Positions 34,586 through 46,339 of a stretch of 64,000 nt of DNA are shown piece by piece; position 1 is the first letter of the stretch, and the number at the start of each line of letters is the position of its first letter. A program made the position numbers and the translations under genes. This stretch comes from Ulota crispa (Eukaryota; Streptophyta; Bryopsida; Orthotrichales; Orthotrichaceae), in NCBI GenBank assembly GCA_963920765.1, contig OY987242.1:39173264-39237263 (forward strand), given 5' to 3'. The notes beneath the pieces were generated by a model that was not told the origin of the DNA, ran no database searches, and was given only the letters and a program-made list of their open reading frames with translations.

Positions 34586-36973
34586 ATGACCAAAAACGGT
34601 TATGAAGGGAAGGTAAAGAACTATATTGTGCCTTCAAATATTAACTTAACATTTAAAAAATTAAAATTTGTACATAAAACATCAAACACAAATGTAGATA
34701 TTCCAGCAACTCTTTATGTTAAGCATACAAAGTTTGCAAATGTTGCATCAAACTCTTCAAAAAATTCCTCAACAAAAACATCAATAGCCAACAATGTAGA
34801 TGTAAAAATTTCTGGTCCATTTTATTCACAATTAAAAGAAAACGAGTATCATGATTTGATTCAACACAAAGATGAATTACAAGAAACTCATTTGAATGAC
34901 CAACATTGTTTGAATGAAAATCTTATAAATGAAAAAGAGTATAGAATAGAATTTACTTTGAATCAAGAACAATGTTTGTCAAATGGTTCTTTGGATAAAG
35001 AAAAAAATTCTTTGGATGATGGTTCTTTAAATTGTGAAAATCTAAAACAAGAGTCATATTGGGTAGAAGATCCTCTCACTCAAAAACAAAATTTGATTGA
35101 TGATTGTCTAGATAATAACCAAAATTTGGCCAAAAGTTTTCCAAAAGAAGATCATTATTCAACAAGTTGTACAAATCAAGATTTAAATTTGATTGAAAGT
35201 CTTCAAACACAAGAGTATTTAAATAGAAAAAAATACCATGCTGATGACTTATTAAACCAAAAACGATACATGACAAATGAAAATTGTATTTTAGATCAAA
35301 ATAGCCACGTAATAGAAGGTCTTCCAAATGAAAATTTATATACAAAAGAAGATTCATTCAACAAAAGATGTTTAACAGAAAAGAATATAAACAAGTATAC
35401 AAAAACAAAAAATATAAATATAAAAAATCAATGTTATGCTAATGATCCTAAGACTTTAGAATCAAACATACCACATATAGAATCTAAATCAATTAAATCC
35501 AAAAGGGTTGCAAAGAAGTCTCCAAAAATTATTAATTTTAAAACATTCAATACTAATTTATCAAATGTAAAGAGAGATGATAGACATTGCAAATCACACT
35601 TACACAAAACAATAGAAAAAAACTTAATAAAATTCCAACCGCCATTTTATGAACCATCTCAACCACAAAATAATAATTCAAATGTTATTCCAGAAATGAA
35701 TTGTGTTTCTAATCAAAAGATTCAAAAAAGTACTAGCAAAATACATCACAAGTTTTTAAACAATAAAAAAACTAAGAGATATATAAATGGACAACTTAGA
35801 TTTAAAACCAAAAATACAAACACTAGTCTTAAATTAATTCATCATAAGTATTCTAAAGTTTCAAAATGTACAAAAGATAGGAATCCAACTCCACCAAACT
35901 TAAGACATTACTTTAAATCAAAAGTTTTAAATCCAAAGAAACCACATGCTTACAAATCACACATTTATCATTCACAACTGTGGAAGATTCCTTCTCCAAA
36001 TGCAAATCATGATGATGTGGAGTTTATTGACTTGCATTCAACACCAAGGCATTGTCATCAAGATAGAAAACCACTTATTCAACATGCTAAAAGCTATATT
36101 TCAAATGTACAAAATCAATTACCAAAAAATAAATACAAGAAAAGAAAATTCAACAGTGTACCTGTAACACCAAGGCATTGTCATCAACATAGAGAACCAA
36201 CTCTTTGTTCTTCAAAAAAGAATTTCCCAAAGTTGCAAAGTCAATTAGAAAGGTTGCGCTATTATAACAAAAAATTTAGTAGTCTACCTCCATCACCACA
36301 AAATTGTCATCAATGTAGAAATCCAAATATGAAACAAATATATAGAAATCATCCAAAATCACAAAATCAGTTATCAAATCTAAATCATGACAATGCAAAC
36401 TTCAATAATTTGGTATTACCTCCAAAGCATTTTCAACAAGAAAACAAATCTTGGAAAAACCCCCTTAGGGGAAAAATTGGGTGCATACCAAGACAACTTC
36501 AAGAAAACAAATCACTAGATCAAAAAGAATTTCAAGTACACTCTTTAAAAGCATTAAGTCCATTAAGAAGTTATAGTGAATCAAAAAATTGTATACAAGA
36601 ATCGTCATCTTCAAAGTCATCTAGCAAAGATTTTCCTTATATAAATCAAAATGCACAAGTTGGAAAAGAACCAAAATTAGTAAATACAAATGATATTGGT
36701 TTTAAAACATTTTCTTTTGTTAAACTATTTAAAATTCCTATTTTGTTTCAATCATCTATGCCATCTAAATTCCCTTGTCTAACTCAAAAATGTTCACAAA
36801 ATCCACAAACTAAAGAATATACTCAAATATCACCTTATTCAACATTGGAAAATTCTCAAATGTGGTCAAATTTAAGACAACAACCATCCAAACAATTTGA
36901 TATCAAATTTCATCATGTTGGCAAGATGAAGTATGTGTACAATATTCAACTAAAATCATCTAATATTATATAA
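34586..36973 (+). CDS. Orphan 795-residue open frame, repeat-containing, basic, Asn/Lys/Ser-rich
   Basis: An uninterrupted frame of 795 codons in DNA this rich in A and T is not expected by chance, so it is or recently was translated. It starts MTKNGYEGK. Residues about 95-275 form an acidic part with repeated L-N/D-Q/E-x-x motifs (DGSL, EDPL, DDLL, EDSF). Residues about 320-470 are basic. From about 484 a unit of some 42 residues recurs four times, beginning with TPRHCHQDRKP, TPRHCHQHREP, SPQNCHQCRNP and PPKHFQQENKS. No signal peptide, membrane segment or known domain is evident. Codons are strongly A/T-ending, as in its surroundings. It may splice to the frame at 37174-37920. I do not recognise it; a lineage-specific gene or domesticated element protein are both possible. 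Confidence 0.6.
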   Translation: MTKNGYEGKVKNYIVPSNINLTFKKLKFVHKTSNTNVDIPATLYVKHTKFANVASNSSKNSSTKTSIANNVDVKISGPFYSQLKENEYHDLIQHKDELQETHLNDQHCLNENLINEKEYRIEFTLNQEQCLSNGSLDKEKNSLDDGSLNCENLKQESYWVEDPLTQKQNLIDDCLDNNQNLAKSFPKEDHYSTSCTNQDLNLIESLQTQEYLNRKKYHADDLLNQKRYMTNENCILDQNSHVIEGLPNENLYTKEDSFNKRCLTEKNINKYTKTKNINIKNQCYANDPKTLESNIPHIESKSIKSKRVAKKSPKIINFKTFNTNLSNVKRDDRHCKSHLHKTIEKNLIKFQPPFYEPSQPQNNNSNVIPEMNCVSNQKIQKSTSKIHHKFLNNKKTKRYINGQLRFKTKNTNTSLKLIHHKYSKVSKCTKDRNPTPPNLRHYFKSKVLNPKKPHAYKSHIYHSQLWKIPSPNANHDDVEFIDLHSTPRHCHQDRKPLIQHAKSYISNVQNQLPKNKYKKRKFNSVPVTPRHCHQHREPTLCSSKKNFPKLQSQLERLRYYNKKFSSLPPSPQNCHQCRNPNMKQIYRNHPKSQNQLSNLNHDNANFNNLVLPPKHFQQENKSWKNPLRGKIGCIPRQLQENKSLDQKEFQVHSLKALSPLRSYSESKNCIQESSSSKSSSKDFPYINQNAQVGKEPKLVNTNDIGFKTFSFVKLFKIPILFQSSMPSKFPCLTQKCSQNPQTKEYTQISPYSTLENSQMWSNLRQQPSKQFDIKFHHVGKMKYVYNIQLKSSNII

Positions 36974-37173
36974 ATCCTCAATTCATCATATCAATGTCTT
37001 GAAACATTTCTATAGAAAAGTTTGCTTACTTTAATACATTTATATTACAAAAATGTGCAATTATCCCAATACGGGTTTATGTATTTTAATTACAAATTAA
37101 AAATAATACTTTGAATTCATGATTGGGACACAAATGTAATTGAAACTATACCAGTTATGATCCTCTTTTTCAG

Positions 37174-37920
37174 CATCAAAATCCAACAAACAACATGTCT
37201 TGTAGAAGTATAAAGACAAAATCTAGTGATGATTCTATACAAAATAAAATCAACCCAAAAAGGTGTGCACATACCACTAGGTGCTTTGACTCTTGTTCTA
37301 AATTCTTTGTGCAATCAACATCTAGATTGAATTTAAAAAATGGCAACAACAATATAAAAATTTGCCTTTTAAATTCCACAAAAGGTCACATGTCACCTCC
37401 ACCACCACTTTCACTTGTAGTATGTGGCCACAAAAACAAGCAAAAAATGGAAAAGAAGATATCAAAATTGAAATATAAATATGATAAGTTGCAAAAGTCA
37501 TTTGAGTCAAAGAAAAGGGTGGATAGTAATAAGAAACACAATTCATCTATAGAAACATTAAAAGGAAAGGCAAATCAAGATACACTTGAAGGTAGAACAT
37601 GCAATAAAAAGTTTGATTGCAAATACATGCCATGTGGGAAACCAACAGCAAGTAAAAACCCAAAACATACTATTAATGCATGTAGTTTAGAGCAAAAAGA
37701 AGGGAACTTGTCAATGATAACAATAGGTGTAAACAGCAAAAAAAATGACACAAAGGTAAACAAAATCAAATGTAGTAAAATAGATGTTATCCAAAGGAAA
37801 GTAAATAGAATTAAATTATTGATCCAAAAGAGACTAAAGTTGGCTTTTTTATGTAGTAATTTTAGAAAATATGGATTTTTCACAATACAATCATGTAATT
37901 GTTTTGGCAAACATATATGA
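37174..37920 (+). CDS. Orphan basic open frame, possible second exon of the preceding gene
   Basis: The frame is open from directly after a strong acceptor (TCCTCTTTTTCAG ends at 37173) to the TGA at 37918-37920; its first ATG is at 37195, giving 241 residues from there. It is Lys/Asn/Ser rich with scattered Cys, a Pro run (SPPPPLS) and a charged segment likely to form a helix (KMEKKISKLKYKYDKLQKSF). The same A/T-ending composition and the nearby acceptor suggest it belongs with 34586-36973. A perfectly phased donor is not obvious: GTATGTG at 36932 gives a stop, GTGTAC slightly further fits in phase but is weak. No family recognised. Confidence 0.45.
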   Translation, partial: HQNPTNNMSCRSIKTKSSDDSIQNKINPKRCAHTTRCFDSCSKFFVQSTSRLNLKNGNNNIKICLLNSTKGHMSPPPPLSLVVCGHKNKQKMEKKISKLKYKYDKLQKSFESKKRVDSNKKHNSSIETLKGKANQDTLEGRTCNKKFDCKYMPCGKPTASKNPKHTINACSLEQKEGNLSMITIGVNSKKNDTKVNKIKCSKIDVIQRKVNRIKLLIQKRLKLAFLCSNFRKYGFFTIQSCNCFGKHI

Positions 37921-39666
37921 GACATTGCAGTTTGATTCATTATAAAATATATTATTTAGTATTCATTTTTTGAAATGAAAAACCAACACACATCAAATTA
38001 CATAATCAAGATTTTGAAATATTTTGAGATATTGTTTTACAAACAAATATGTTGGTGCTTTACACAAAAGTATTTTCAAAAAAATTACAGTGGAATTTTG
38101 AGGCAAATCCCTTAAGAACTTGGAATGGTTCAAAAATGTCTCCTACTATATAGTAGTACAAATGTATAGATATTGAGAAAAATACAATCTTCAATTTGAA
38201 TGGCCTTCTAAGTACGTGGAAGATGTTTAGCCCCAGAACGGCTCGAAAGCCCTTTGAGGCCGTATATACAGACGTGTTTGAGCTGCTCTATAGGATTTCC
38301 AATTTTTTTATGCACCCATCATCATACATCCCTTCAATATGTATAATTGTAACACTTAATTTCCAACTGATTCAAACTTCTGAATTTTGGTTGCAACCGT
38401 ATTTGGTACCGTATCTCCAGAGCCCAAGGGCCCTTCACAGTTAAGCAATTGGAGTTCTACAACTAATAATGGTACCCTATAAGATCTTGAAAAAAATTCA
38501 ATTATGTATCAGTCAACCAAAAAGAATTCAAAACCTGATTGTGTACTATTAAAATCATTACATTCAAAAATTACTCAAATGATCATAATCAATTATTCCA
38601 AATAGATTAATAGACTTCAAATTCAAGATTCTTTATGATTAAAAATTTGGAAAATCTAGAAATAATTACACATATAAATGTAAAGTTAAAATGGAATCAA
38701 TTATGTGAAAACACTTGAAGCCACAATGCAAGAGACATTGTGTTATAAAATAGGAATGTTTTAAGCACAACACTATTTTTTGAACATAAAACAATGAGTT
38801 ACAAGCAGTGAGCCAAGATTTTATGAGCACAAACTAATTTTTCAAGAGATGAAAGTTTAAAATGCACAATGATAGGGTCTTAGAGGATTGCAATGCTTTT
38901 GGGATTGACAATTGCATCAATATTGTACGAGTTTTTCTTTAATCATGCAACCCAAATGCAACTGTTATAAGCAACTGCATTTCCACGGCCTCGACAAACG
39001 AAGGAGCCAGACCAGCTATTTGCTTACTCCTAGAAACCTCTTACCACCTTTTCTGGAGCTTTTGAGTGAATCAAGCAAAACAAATATGCAACCCTTCTCC
39101 ACGCAAACCTACCCCACGCAACAAATGACCATTGGTCAAAGTTTAATATGCACAGTTTTAAACCGACCTTGCATTGGGGTACTTTGGACAAAGAAAAAGT
39201 CAGGCACACAAAAGGTCTTGTGAAATAGCCCGACGTATATTGTTATAGGGCTGTTTTAGAGGGACGTTTATTGTTATAGGGCTGTTTTAGAGGGTATGCA
39301 TTGTAGATGCCCTTAGTACATAGTTAGAGGGGGAATTTTTTATTTTGACAAAAAAATCCAGGCCCAGCTCACGAAATAACATTCCCCGTGATTGAGATTG
39401 ACTTTACAACGGTGAGGGCTTATGACCTTATGCACTTTACTTTTAAGTGTACGTAAACAGTTTTCAAAAATGCTGAAAAGGAATACTTTCACGATTGAAT
39501 TCTTTAAATGCGAGCTCTAAAATCCATTCCTGAACATGCTCTTCTATTTTACTTTATATACAGATATAAGACTTCAGAAATTGATCAACAATGAAGCCCA
39601 CACTACAGAATGATGTTCCGGGAAATTTTCTATCCTACTAATGAAGGAGGTTTCATCCCATGAAGC
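37921..39666. other. AT-rich intergenic tract; tandem duplication at 39237-39296
   Basis: No gene is supported. TATTGTTATAGGGCTGTTTT is present twice, 31 bases apart, near 39237. The following ATTGTAGATGCCCTTA (39300) has the look of a Tourist/Harbinger-type MITE end, but I cannot find its partner. The last 100 bases should contain the RAP74 3' UTR. Confidence 0.4.
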
Positions 39667-42600
39667 CTAAAACCCAGGTGTTGCATACGCCTGGCGCAAC
39701 ACAATGTAATTTGCACCATCTAACTTCTGGATCCGCGATATCTTCTTCAAAATTGCTGCAAACGCGGCCTTATCCTGTAGATAAATAACGAATCAAAGTA
39801 AGGCACCATTAACAAGCTATGAAGACTTGGATTCCAGAAAAAAGTCCGGGTTGACCCCTAAGAGCCCAAATGGTCAAAAATGGTCTCTTCCATATCTTAG
39901 GGAGTTGAACAAATCGTCTACAAGGTAACAAAATGTAGCAGTGGAAAGAAGAATCATGCCATCCGATTTTGAACGATACAAATATGTTTTGGAAGTTACA
40001 GTTGTGAATTTTCTATTTTAAGTTGGGGGCACATAGGATGCCCGAGCAACAACACCCAAGGAATCATCAATCTCAAATCAAACATGCTAAAAAACAAACA
40101 TGAGCCCCGGACAAATACATTAAGGAAAAATTTGCTTACTCCTTGATTTTTCAGTCGATTCTTGAACTTGGCTACTAGTTCCTGGCTCTTGATAGGTCCA
40201 GAATTTTGTAGCAAAGCTTTTGCTTCCTGCTCTGAGACCCCTCCGCCAACAGCAGGCTTAGCAGCAGCAGCAGCAGGAGTGGCAGCAGAAGCCCCTTTCG
40301 CAGGCCCACTTTTAGCAGATTCCTTCTTTGCCGGTGCAACTTTTGCCCCCTGAGACAAACGTATAACAGAGTTGGTAAGCAAACACCCACAAGTTTGCAA
40401 TGGCGACAACAATCGTAGTACTAGTGAGACAAACAAGGTAAAATGGTCCAGCACGACATGTCTTGTCTAATCAGAATAAAAGAAATGTACGAAGCCCAGC
40501 ACACAAGCTTCAAGGACCATCCTTTCTTGAATCCAAATATAAAATTGCCAAGAACACGAGGGTGAAATGAGATTCAACAACCTTCTCTCCATCTGCTTTG
40601 GCTTTCTTGTTGCTACTAGGCTTGCTCTCATCCCCTGCAGCAGGAGCCTTCCGCTTCCCCTTTGATGTGGTGGCTGGCGCAGATTTTCCGTTTCCTCCTT
40701 TCGCCGGAGTAGGATCTGAGGGAGTATCCTTTTCCTTGGGAGCATCCTTCTTCGTCGGAGCCAAAACAGGAGACATTCCGACTTCATCGTTGTCCAAATC
40801 AACCTATATACCAAGGAAACGTTCATGTAAGTGATGACACTTATAGCTGAAATAAATGCAAACACAATAAAGTGAGACATTCCGAAGGAAGACAGGTGTG
40901 AAGCTTCACACTCCACGAAGTCTGACAGACACGATGCACAAGACTTCTATAAGGGCCGACATCCCAACAGGACTCTTAACGCTCTTACATCTTCGTCCTC
41001 TTCTTCATCATCGTCACCACCATCAGAGTCGTCAAGGTCTTGTTTACCAAGCAACTTCTTCAGCTCACGACCGGACTTGCTCAAGCCCCCTTGCCCCTCT
41101 TCATTGCCCTGCCCGCCCTCTTGGTTGAGTTCCTCTTCTTCTTCATCCTGGAGTGCCAAAACCATGCACAAAGAAATCAGATGAGAACAACAGCCACCTT
41201 CCTAACCATGATGCCTGCAAGGGTACATCTGAACCCACATACTGCACCATCACAGGTTTGACCTTCAACCAAACAAACGAGCTAAGTAACGGGTGCTAAT
41301 CAATCAGAAAATAGATCAAAATCCAGACAATAGAGGAGGGGCTGCTAAAGCGTTCTATAGCATCCAGCACGAATGAGTCACCACTTGCAAGATATGTAAA
41401 GAATCTCACGAAAGTTGCATGAAAGTTTACAAAGTCGTCATTCTCAGCATCTTGTCCCATGAGTCTAACGATAAAAAAACCAAACACTAAACCACCCAAA
41501 AACTAAGAATACCTGTTTGATTTCTGGTGGAGCTGGTCCCTCAGGAACCTGCTCGTCCCGCTCCTCTGGATCGTTGCCCACTGCCTCATCGTCATCTGTG
41601 AAAGTTTCTTCATGTTCCCAATCATCACCTGTATACATGCATTCCACGGAACCATTTAACAAACAGTCGACTTCTGCAATATTTCAAGGATACAGTACAA
41701 TGTTTAGCAAAGCTAAATGATGAGACTTTTATAACAATACAACCACGGATATCTAACTTTTCAAAGCACCGCAACACAAAATATCATATGGCGTCTGTCC
41801 AACACAGAAGGAAATAATAGTTTAAAGCCAGAACCAACACCACACCAATAGTATCTGTTGATAGTAGATACCTCGCTCTGGCTCCTCTTCATCCAGATCA
41901 ACGTCATTTGCTAACTCTTCACCATCCTCGTCGCCTCCTTTCGCTGCTTTATTCAAATTCAATCTCTTCTTTCCAAATTCGTCATCTTCCTCATCATCCC
42001 CTTTATCAGAATCCATATCGTCATCCTCATCACCTGCTTTCCTACGACCTCCTCCTGCGCCACCTCCAGTGCCAGGCGTCTTGCCCGCATCTCCACCAGT
42101 GGATGCTTTCATCATCCACCGCTGATAGCCGTCAGCTGTCTTTCGACGATTTTTCATTTGCTCTTCTGCCTCCTCTAATGTTAACTGCTTGTAGTTGGCT
42201 ACTTTGTTGAAATTATACCTGACAAATGAACTACCATATTCAGCATGAACCAGAGACTCTTCAAAGCATGAGCCAAATGCAAACTTACAGCGAGTTACTT
42301 CGCAAACAAGTAACCTAAGACACATCAATGGACACCATTAAGGTATGACACACACTACTGAAGATAAATTTGAAGGTCATGAAGCCACCATATCAATTAA
42401 GAAGCATGTCAGAAAAATAGTGAGAATTTACCAGGCCCCAGCTGGAGAGGTGAGAAACTCAGAACCATGCATCAACAGAACAAAGTATGTTGCTTGCTGT
42501 CCGCCTTCAAGCTGCCCTTGAAACTGCTGAAGACCAATATCGTCTTCTAATATCCACAGTTTTTGTTTATATTTTTCCTGTACGACAAAAACCCTAGAAG

Positions 42601-43583
42601 TTAGATTAGATACACTCAGATGAGAGGCAGTGATTATAGAAAGGAAAAACAGAACGGAAGTCCATGTAACACAAATGCCGTACCCTGAGTGCTTCTGTCA
42701 ACTGACGGCCCTGAAGCCCTTCGCGTTGCAAACTCCACTTCGTCCCATCTGACTTCTTCTTGGAGAAGATCGGCATCCCCTGTAAGAAGCGACCGATAAA
42801 GTGCTGCTTGTTGACAGTATGTGCACGCACATTATACTCCTGAATCGTAAAATTCCAGTGGTTCAGCACATAGATGTCACAATGAAAAATACTACACTAG
42901 CCGGTGAAGCAAAAGCAGGTTCATCAATTAGTAAGGTAGAGACTACTAATTGCGCACTTTGACAAATGTGGAATAATAGTTAAGAGATATATGGAGAAAT
43001 CTTAGGGTAAAGGCCAAACTCGCTTAAGATCGAGATATTATTGTTGTTTACAAATTCCTTCTGTGATTTTCAAACTCGATGGTTGACCACTACAAGTAAC
43101 AGCGGCAACCATATTTCCATTAAATGATCGGCGGCCATAGACATTCAACAAAGTCATGCTTGCACCACTTCACTGTTGAAGGCCAACCTAGTGACTGACC
43201 AAATGAGTTGCTGTTGGTAACGGAGAAAAGTATGGAAGACCATATCAGGTCCATAACAATTTAGTGTACTTTGCCGTAATTTGCCTACCTAACATCAAGT
43301 GAGGATGGACATCCCAACCACGGAAACGAACACATGGTTAAATCATGAACACTGAAAACAAAACGATTGCCTTCAAATCGGGTGAGCCAGAGAAATCGTC
43401 ACTCGCCTTAATGAGACGCGTGACAGGAACACCACACTCAGAACAAGGAGCCGCAGTCTCGGCCATAGACTTGCCACATTTGAGACATAGTGTCAAATGT
43501 CCGCAATTGCTCCCGTAGAGGTCTGCCATTGTACGACATCCCGTGCAATAATCTTTCAAAACCAGGTCCGGCGCAGGAGCCAT
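39667..43583 (-). CDS. TFIIF1: Transcription initiation factor IIF subunit alpha (RAP74 / TFIIF1)
   Basis: Nine exons on the minus strand: 43407-43583, 42684-42839, 42432-42577, 41872-42218, 41513-41628, 40989-41147, 40582-40803, 40140-40349, 39667-39774. Phases agree and the product is 546 residues, the normal plant length. Residues 1-59 hold a zinc ribbon (Cys 13, 16, 27, 33, 36, 47, 50) seen in plant RAP74. The dimerisation core includes NKQHFIGRF, GLQGRQLTEAL and YNFNKVANYKQLTLEEAEEQ; KTADGYQRWMMK is a hallmark. The middle (about 200-370) is acidic and low-complexity, 370-475 is Lys/Pro/Ala-rich, and 478-546 is the C-terminal winged helix, ending ATPGF. TFIIF binds RNA polymerase II in the nucleus during initiation. 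The start ATG at 43583 matches the short N-terminus of the family. Intron 1 uses a GC donor. Confidence 0.97.
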
Positions 43584-44649
43584 GCTTGTTCTTCCCGTTC
43601 CCGCAATCTCCGCCTTCACGCCAAGCTCTACCACCAAATTTCGAAATCAGCTTACACGCACAACGATCACTATAGAACTATCGATCACTCAGACCAAAAA
43701 CTTTCGAAAAATATCTCATACATATTTTAAAAATTAAGGTATATATTCTAATATACAATGCGTGAATGAAATCCAAAATAAAATCTAGCACTATGTATAA
43801 ATTATGATCTAACAGGTGTTGATCCATTAAAAAAATAAACACATTCTGAAAATTTTACAGAATGCGCATAATCCAGTAGAGGATGTGTGGAAGAAATCTC
43901 AATTAAAAACACCAACGTTATGTAGGAATTACGGCCAATGTAGTGCTGACCTTTTTTAAGTTAAAGAAGACCTGAGCGAACGTTAATATGTTCAAGGTGC
44001 TTATTACTAGGGTTTTGAAAAAATCGGCAAAACCAGTCCATCGCATGCCCTAGGCGTTCGTCCATACACCGACAGCTTCATTCCGCAGGGCATGACAACT
44101 CCAAGATGAACGAAGAAAGTATTGATAGACAAAGGAGCTGAGGCGTAAGGAATAAGACAGAAACTATGCAAAAAGCTGTGGCATTATAAACCTTGTAATC
44201 GAGGCATAAACATCAATCCTAAACGTAAGACAATGACTACTAAAGTGATCGTCACGGGCGCTCTGCATATCTTTCCAAACCCTAGCGGAATCAGATGCTC
44301 AGTGACCGCTCTGTGCAACACCCCGTTTCCTTCTACAGTACAACCATACCTATAGCAAATGGAAACTCCTTTGCATACCTAATCACAGCAACTGCCAGTT
44401 CCTGACCTACGCCATATCCTTTCCGCAGCAGTACCTCGACAGAAAGGCGCAACGGCGTAAACTCTCCACCTCCCGCACCAACAATTCCACCGCGCCTGAA
44501 TTAAGTTACGCCAGGAAACAATAGAGGAGAAGAGAGAAAACCTCCCCGGCAATTTGAGAGAGTCTTGATGAATCCGAGGAACGACTCCACGATGACGCAT
44601 CTGTAATGGTCAGCAGGAAAACTCCCGGCAAGAATCCCGGTACTTTCGT
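43584..44649. promoter_or_regulatory. Upstream region of the TFIIF alpha gene
   Basis: Probable promoter and 5' leader. Open frames on the minus strand at 44379-44713 are Arg/Trp/Cys rich with no family resemblance; they may be untranslated leader exons. Nothing more specific is visible. Confidence 0.35.
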
Positions 44650-45345
44650 CCGGTCTTTTAAAGGGAATTGAAAATATTATTGTGAAAACGTAATAATATT
44701 TGGGCTTGGACATTGCATGATTTATGATTTAGATATACAGTGAAACCTCTTATAATGTAAATTCCCTATTTGTATAATAAATTGTACTTCTTAAACTACA
44801 TATTCTCTATGTGTATAAAGTGTGTTACAATAACCATGAATGGAGTTATTTTTGTCACAGTGAGATCACTTGCAAAATACAACGTAGTCTCATTGGTGTA
44901 TTTTTTTTATCAATTAGTGTTACTAGGAAGCAGTCATCTATAATTGATTTTTTTAGATGAGCCACCTACCATTTGTACATCATGCATATGTTGAAATAAA
45001 TGACTTATGGCACTTGAACCTCTTAGTGTGCATATTACTAAAATACACTCCCCACCATTCCCATGCAATAAGAGAGGTTTCACTGTATCCCATTAAATGT
45101 TAGCTAACTTCTAAAAAACTTAGGGTCCCCTCCAAATCAAGCCTAAATAAGGAAATTTTAGTAAAGGAGTTATTACAATTGTTATCCACTTTACTAAAAT
45201 TTCCTTATTTAAACTTGATTTGGAGAGGCCTCTAAGTTTTTGGGAAGTTAGCTAACATTTGATGTGATCTATCTAAATCATGCAATGTCCAAACCAAAAT
45301 TTTATTACATTTTTAGAATGAAAATCTTCATGCCCATCAAAATGT
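44650..45345. mobile_element. MITE of the TTGAAAATATTATTGTGAAA family, interrupted by a pogo-like element
   Basis: The left end TTGAAAATATTATTGTGAAAACGTAATAATATTTGGGCTTGGACATTG matches the left end of 46387-46672 in segments; the right part has GCAATGTCCAAACCAAAATTTTATTAC, its inverse. Between them GTTAGCTAACTTCT and AGTTAGCTAACATT form an inner palindrome around 45170. The copy is split by 44738-45085. Confidence 0.65.
44738..45085. mobile_element. 348-bp pogo/Tigger-like MITE, CAGTGAAACCTCT ends, TA duplication
   Basis: Left CAGTGAAACCTCTTATAATG and right AATAAGAGAGGTTTCACTG form terminal inverted repeats, with TA on both sides (44736-44737, 45086-45087). CAGTGAAACCTC with TA is the typical end of pogo-group Tc1/mariner elements. 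No transposase frame. Confidence 0.8.
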
Positions 45346-45467
45346 GTAGTTTTTGTGTGGTTAACTATCTGGTATTAATAGATCAAGATTGATATACTGG
45401 ACCTTTATGCAGGGTGGATTGAGGATACCTTAGACCATCTGCAATGGACCCAACAAGTAATCCTTGT

Positions 45468-46339
45468 ATAGTACCCTAAAGAAAGTATATGGAAGTCCAT
45501 TTTCCAGCATTCAAAGAAGTTGGTATAACATAGAATATAATTGGCATTTTGTCCTCATAATTTTTGCATATGATCCTTGTGCCATCCCAATCAAGCATAC
45601 CAAATATCAGCTCCTAATAACCAAAATCCTATTTTTGGTGAATTATTTTGATTAAAATTCATGGTTTTACTTGATAATTGATTAAAAAACATTGATGATG
45701 AATTTTTGAGATTTGATTACACAAATATGTAGGAAACATCTGTACACACATCTTTCCTTTTAACTAAGATCTTCAAAAAGTTTCAAAATTCCTTCTTTTG
45801 AGGTTTTCATGGTAGAGTGATCATGCCCAAATTTAGTAAAATATATATTTCTTTAGGGTCATAAGATTTTTCTATTTGACTTGTATATTGTGATTGGGTT
45901 TGTACCTTTGAGCACAAAGATATGTTTACTTTGCCAAAAGCTAATTAAAAAATCAAAATATATATTTTACTAAATTTGGGCATGATCACTCTACCATGAA
46001 AACCTCAAAAGAAGGAATTTTGAAACTTTTTGAAGATCTTAGTTAAAAGGAAAGATGTGTGTACAGATGTTTCCTACATATTTGTGTAATCAAATCTCAA
46101 AAATTCATCATCAGTGTTTTTTAATCAATTATCAAGTAAAACCATGAATTTTAATCAAAATAATTCACCAAAAATAGGATTTTGGTTATTAGGAGCTGAT
46201 ATTTGGTATGCTTGATTGGGATGGCACAAGGATCATATGCAAAAATTATGAGGACAAAATGCCAATTATATTCTATGTTATACCAACTTCTTTGAATGCT
46301 GGAAAATGAACTTCCATATACTTTCTTTAGGGTACTATA
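45468..46339. repeat. Nearly perfect large palindrome, arms of about 386 bases, 99-base spacer
   Basis: Bases 45468-45853 are repeated as reverse complement at 45953-46339. By eye only about two single-base differences exist between the arms (for example GGAAGTCCATT against GGAAGTTCATT). The outermost bases are TATAGTACCCTAAAG. Each arm has the same 63-codon open frame, which is only a mirror effect. A transcript would fold into a hairpin of over 380 base pairs. Confidence 0.92.

Noticed and set aside
34586..37920. Idea that the AT-rich frames are an organelle DNA insertion or contamination
   Set aside because: No plastid or mitochondrial gene is recognisable and the flanking repeats are of the same nuclear type, so this was not adopted.
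44379..44713. Minus-strand frames upstream of TFIIF alpha
   Set aside because: Composition is odd and no homology is evident; more likely leader or promoter sequence.
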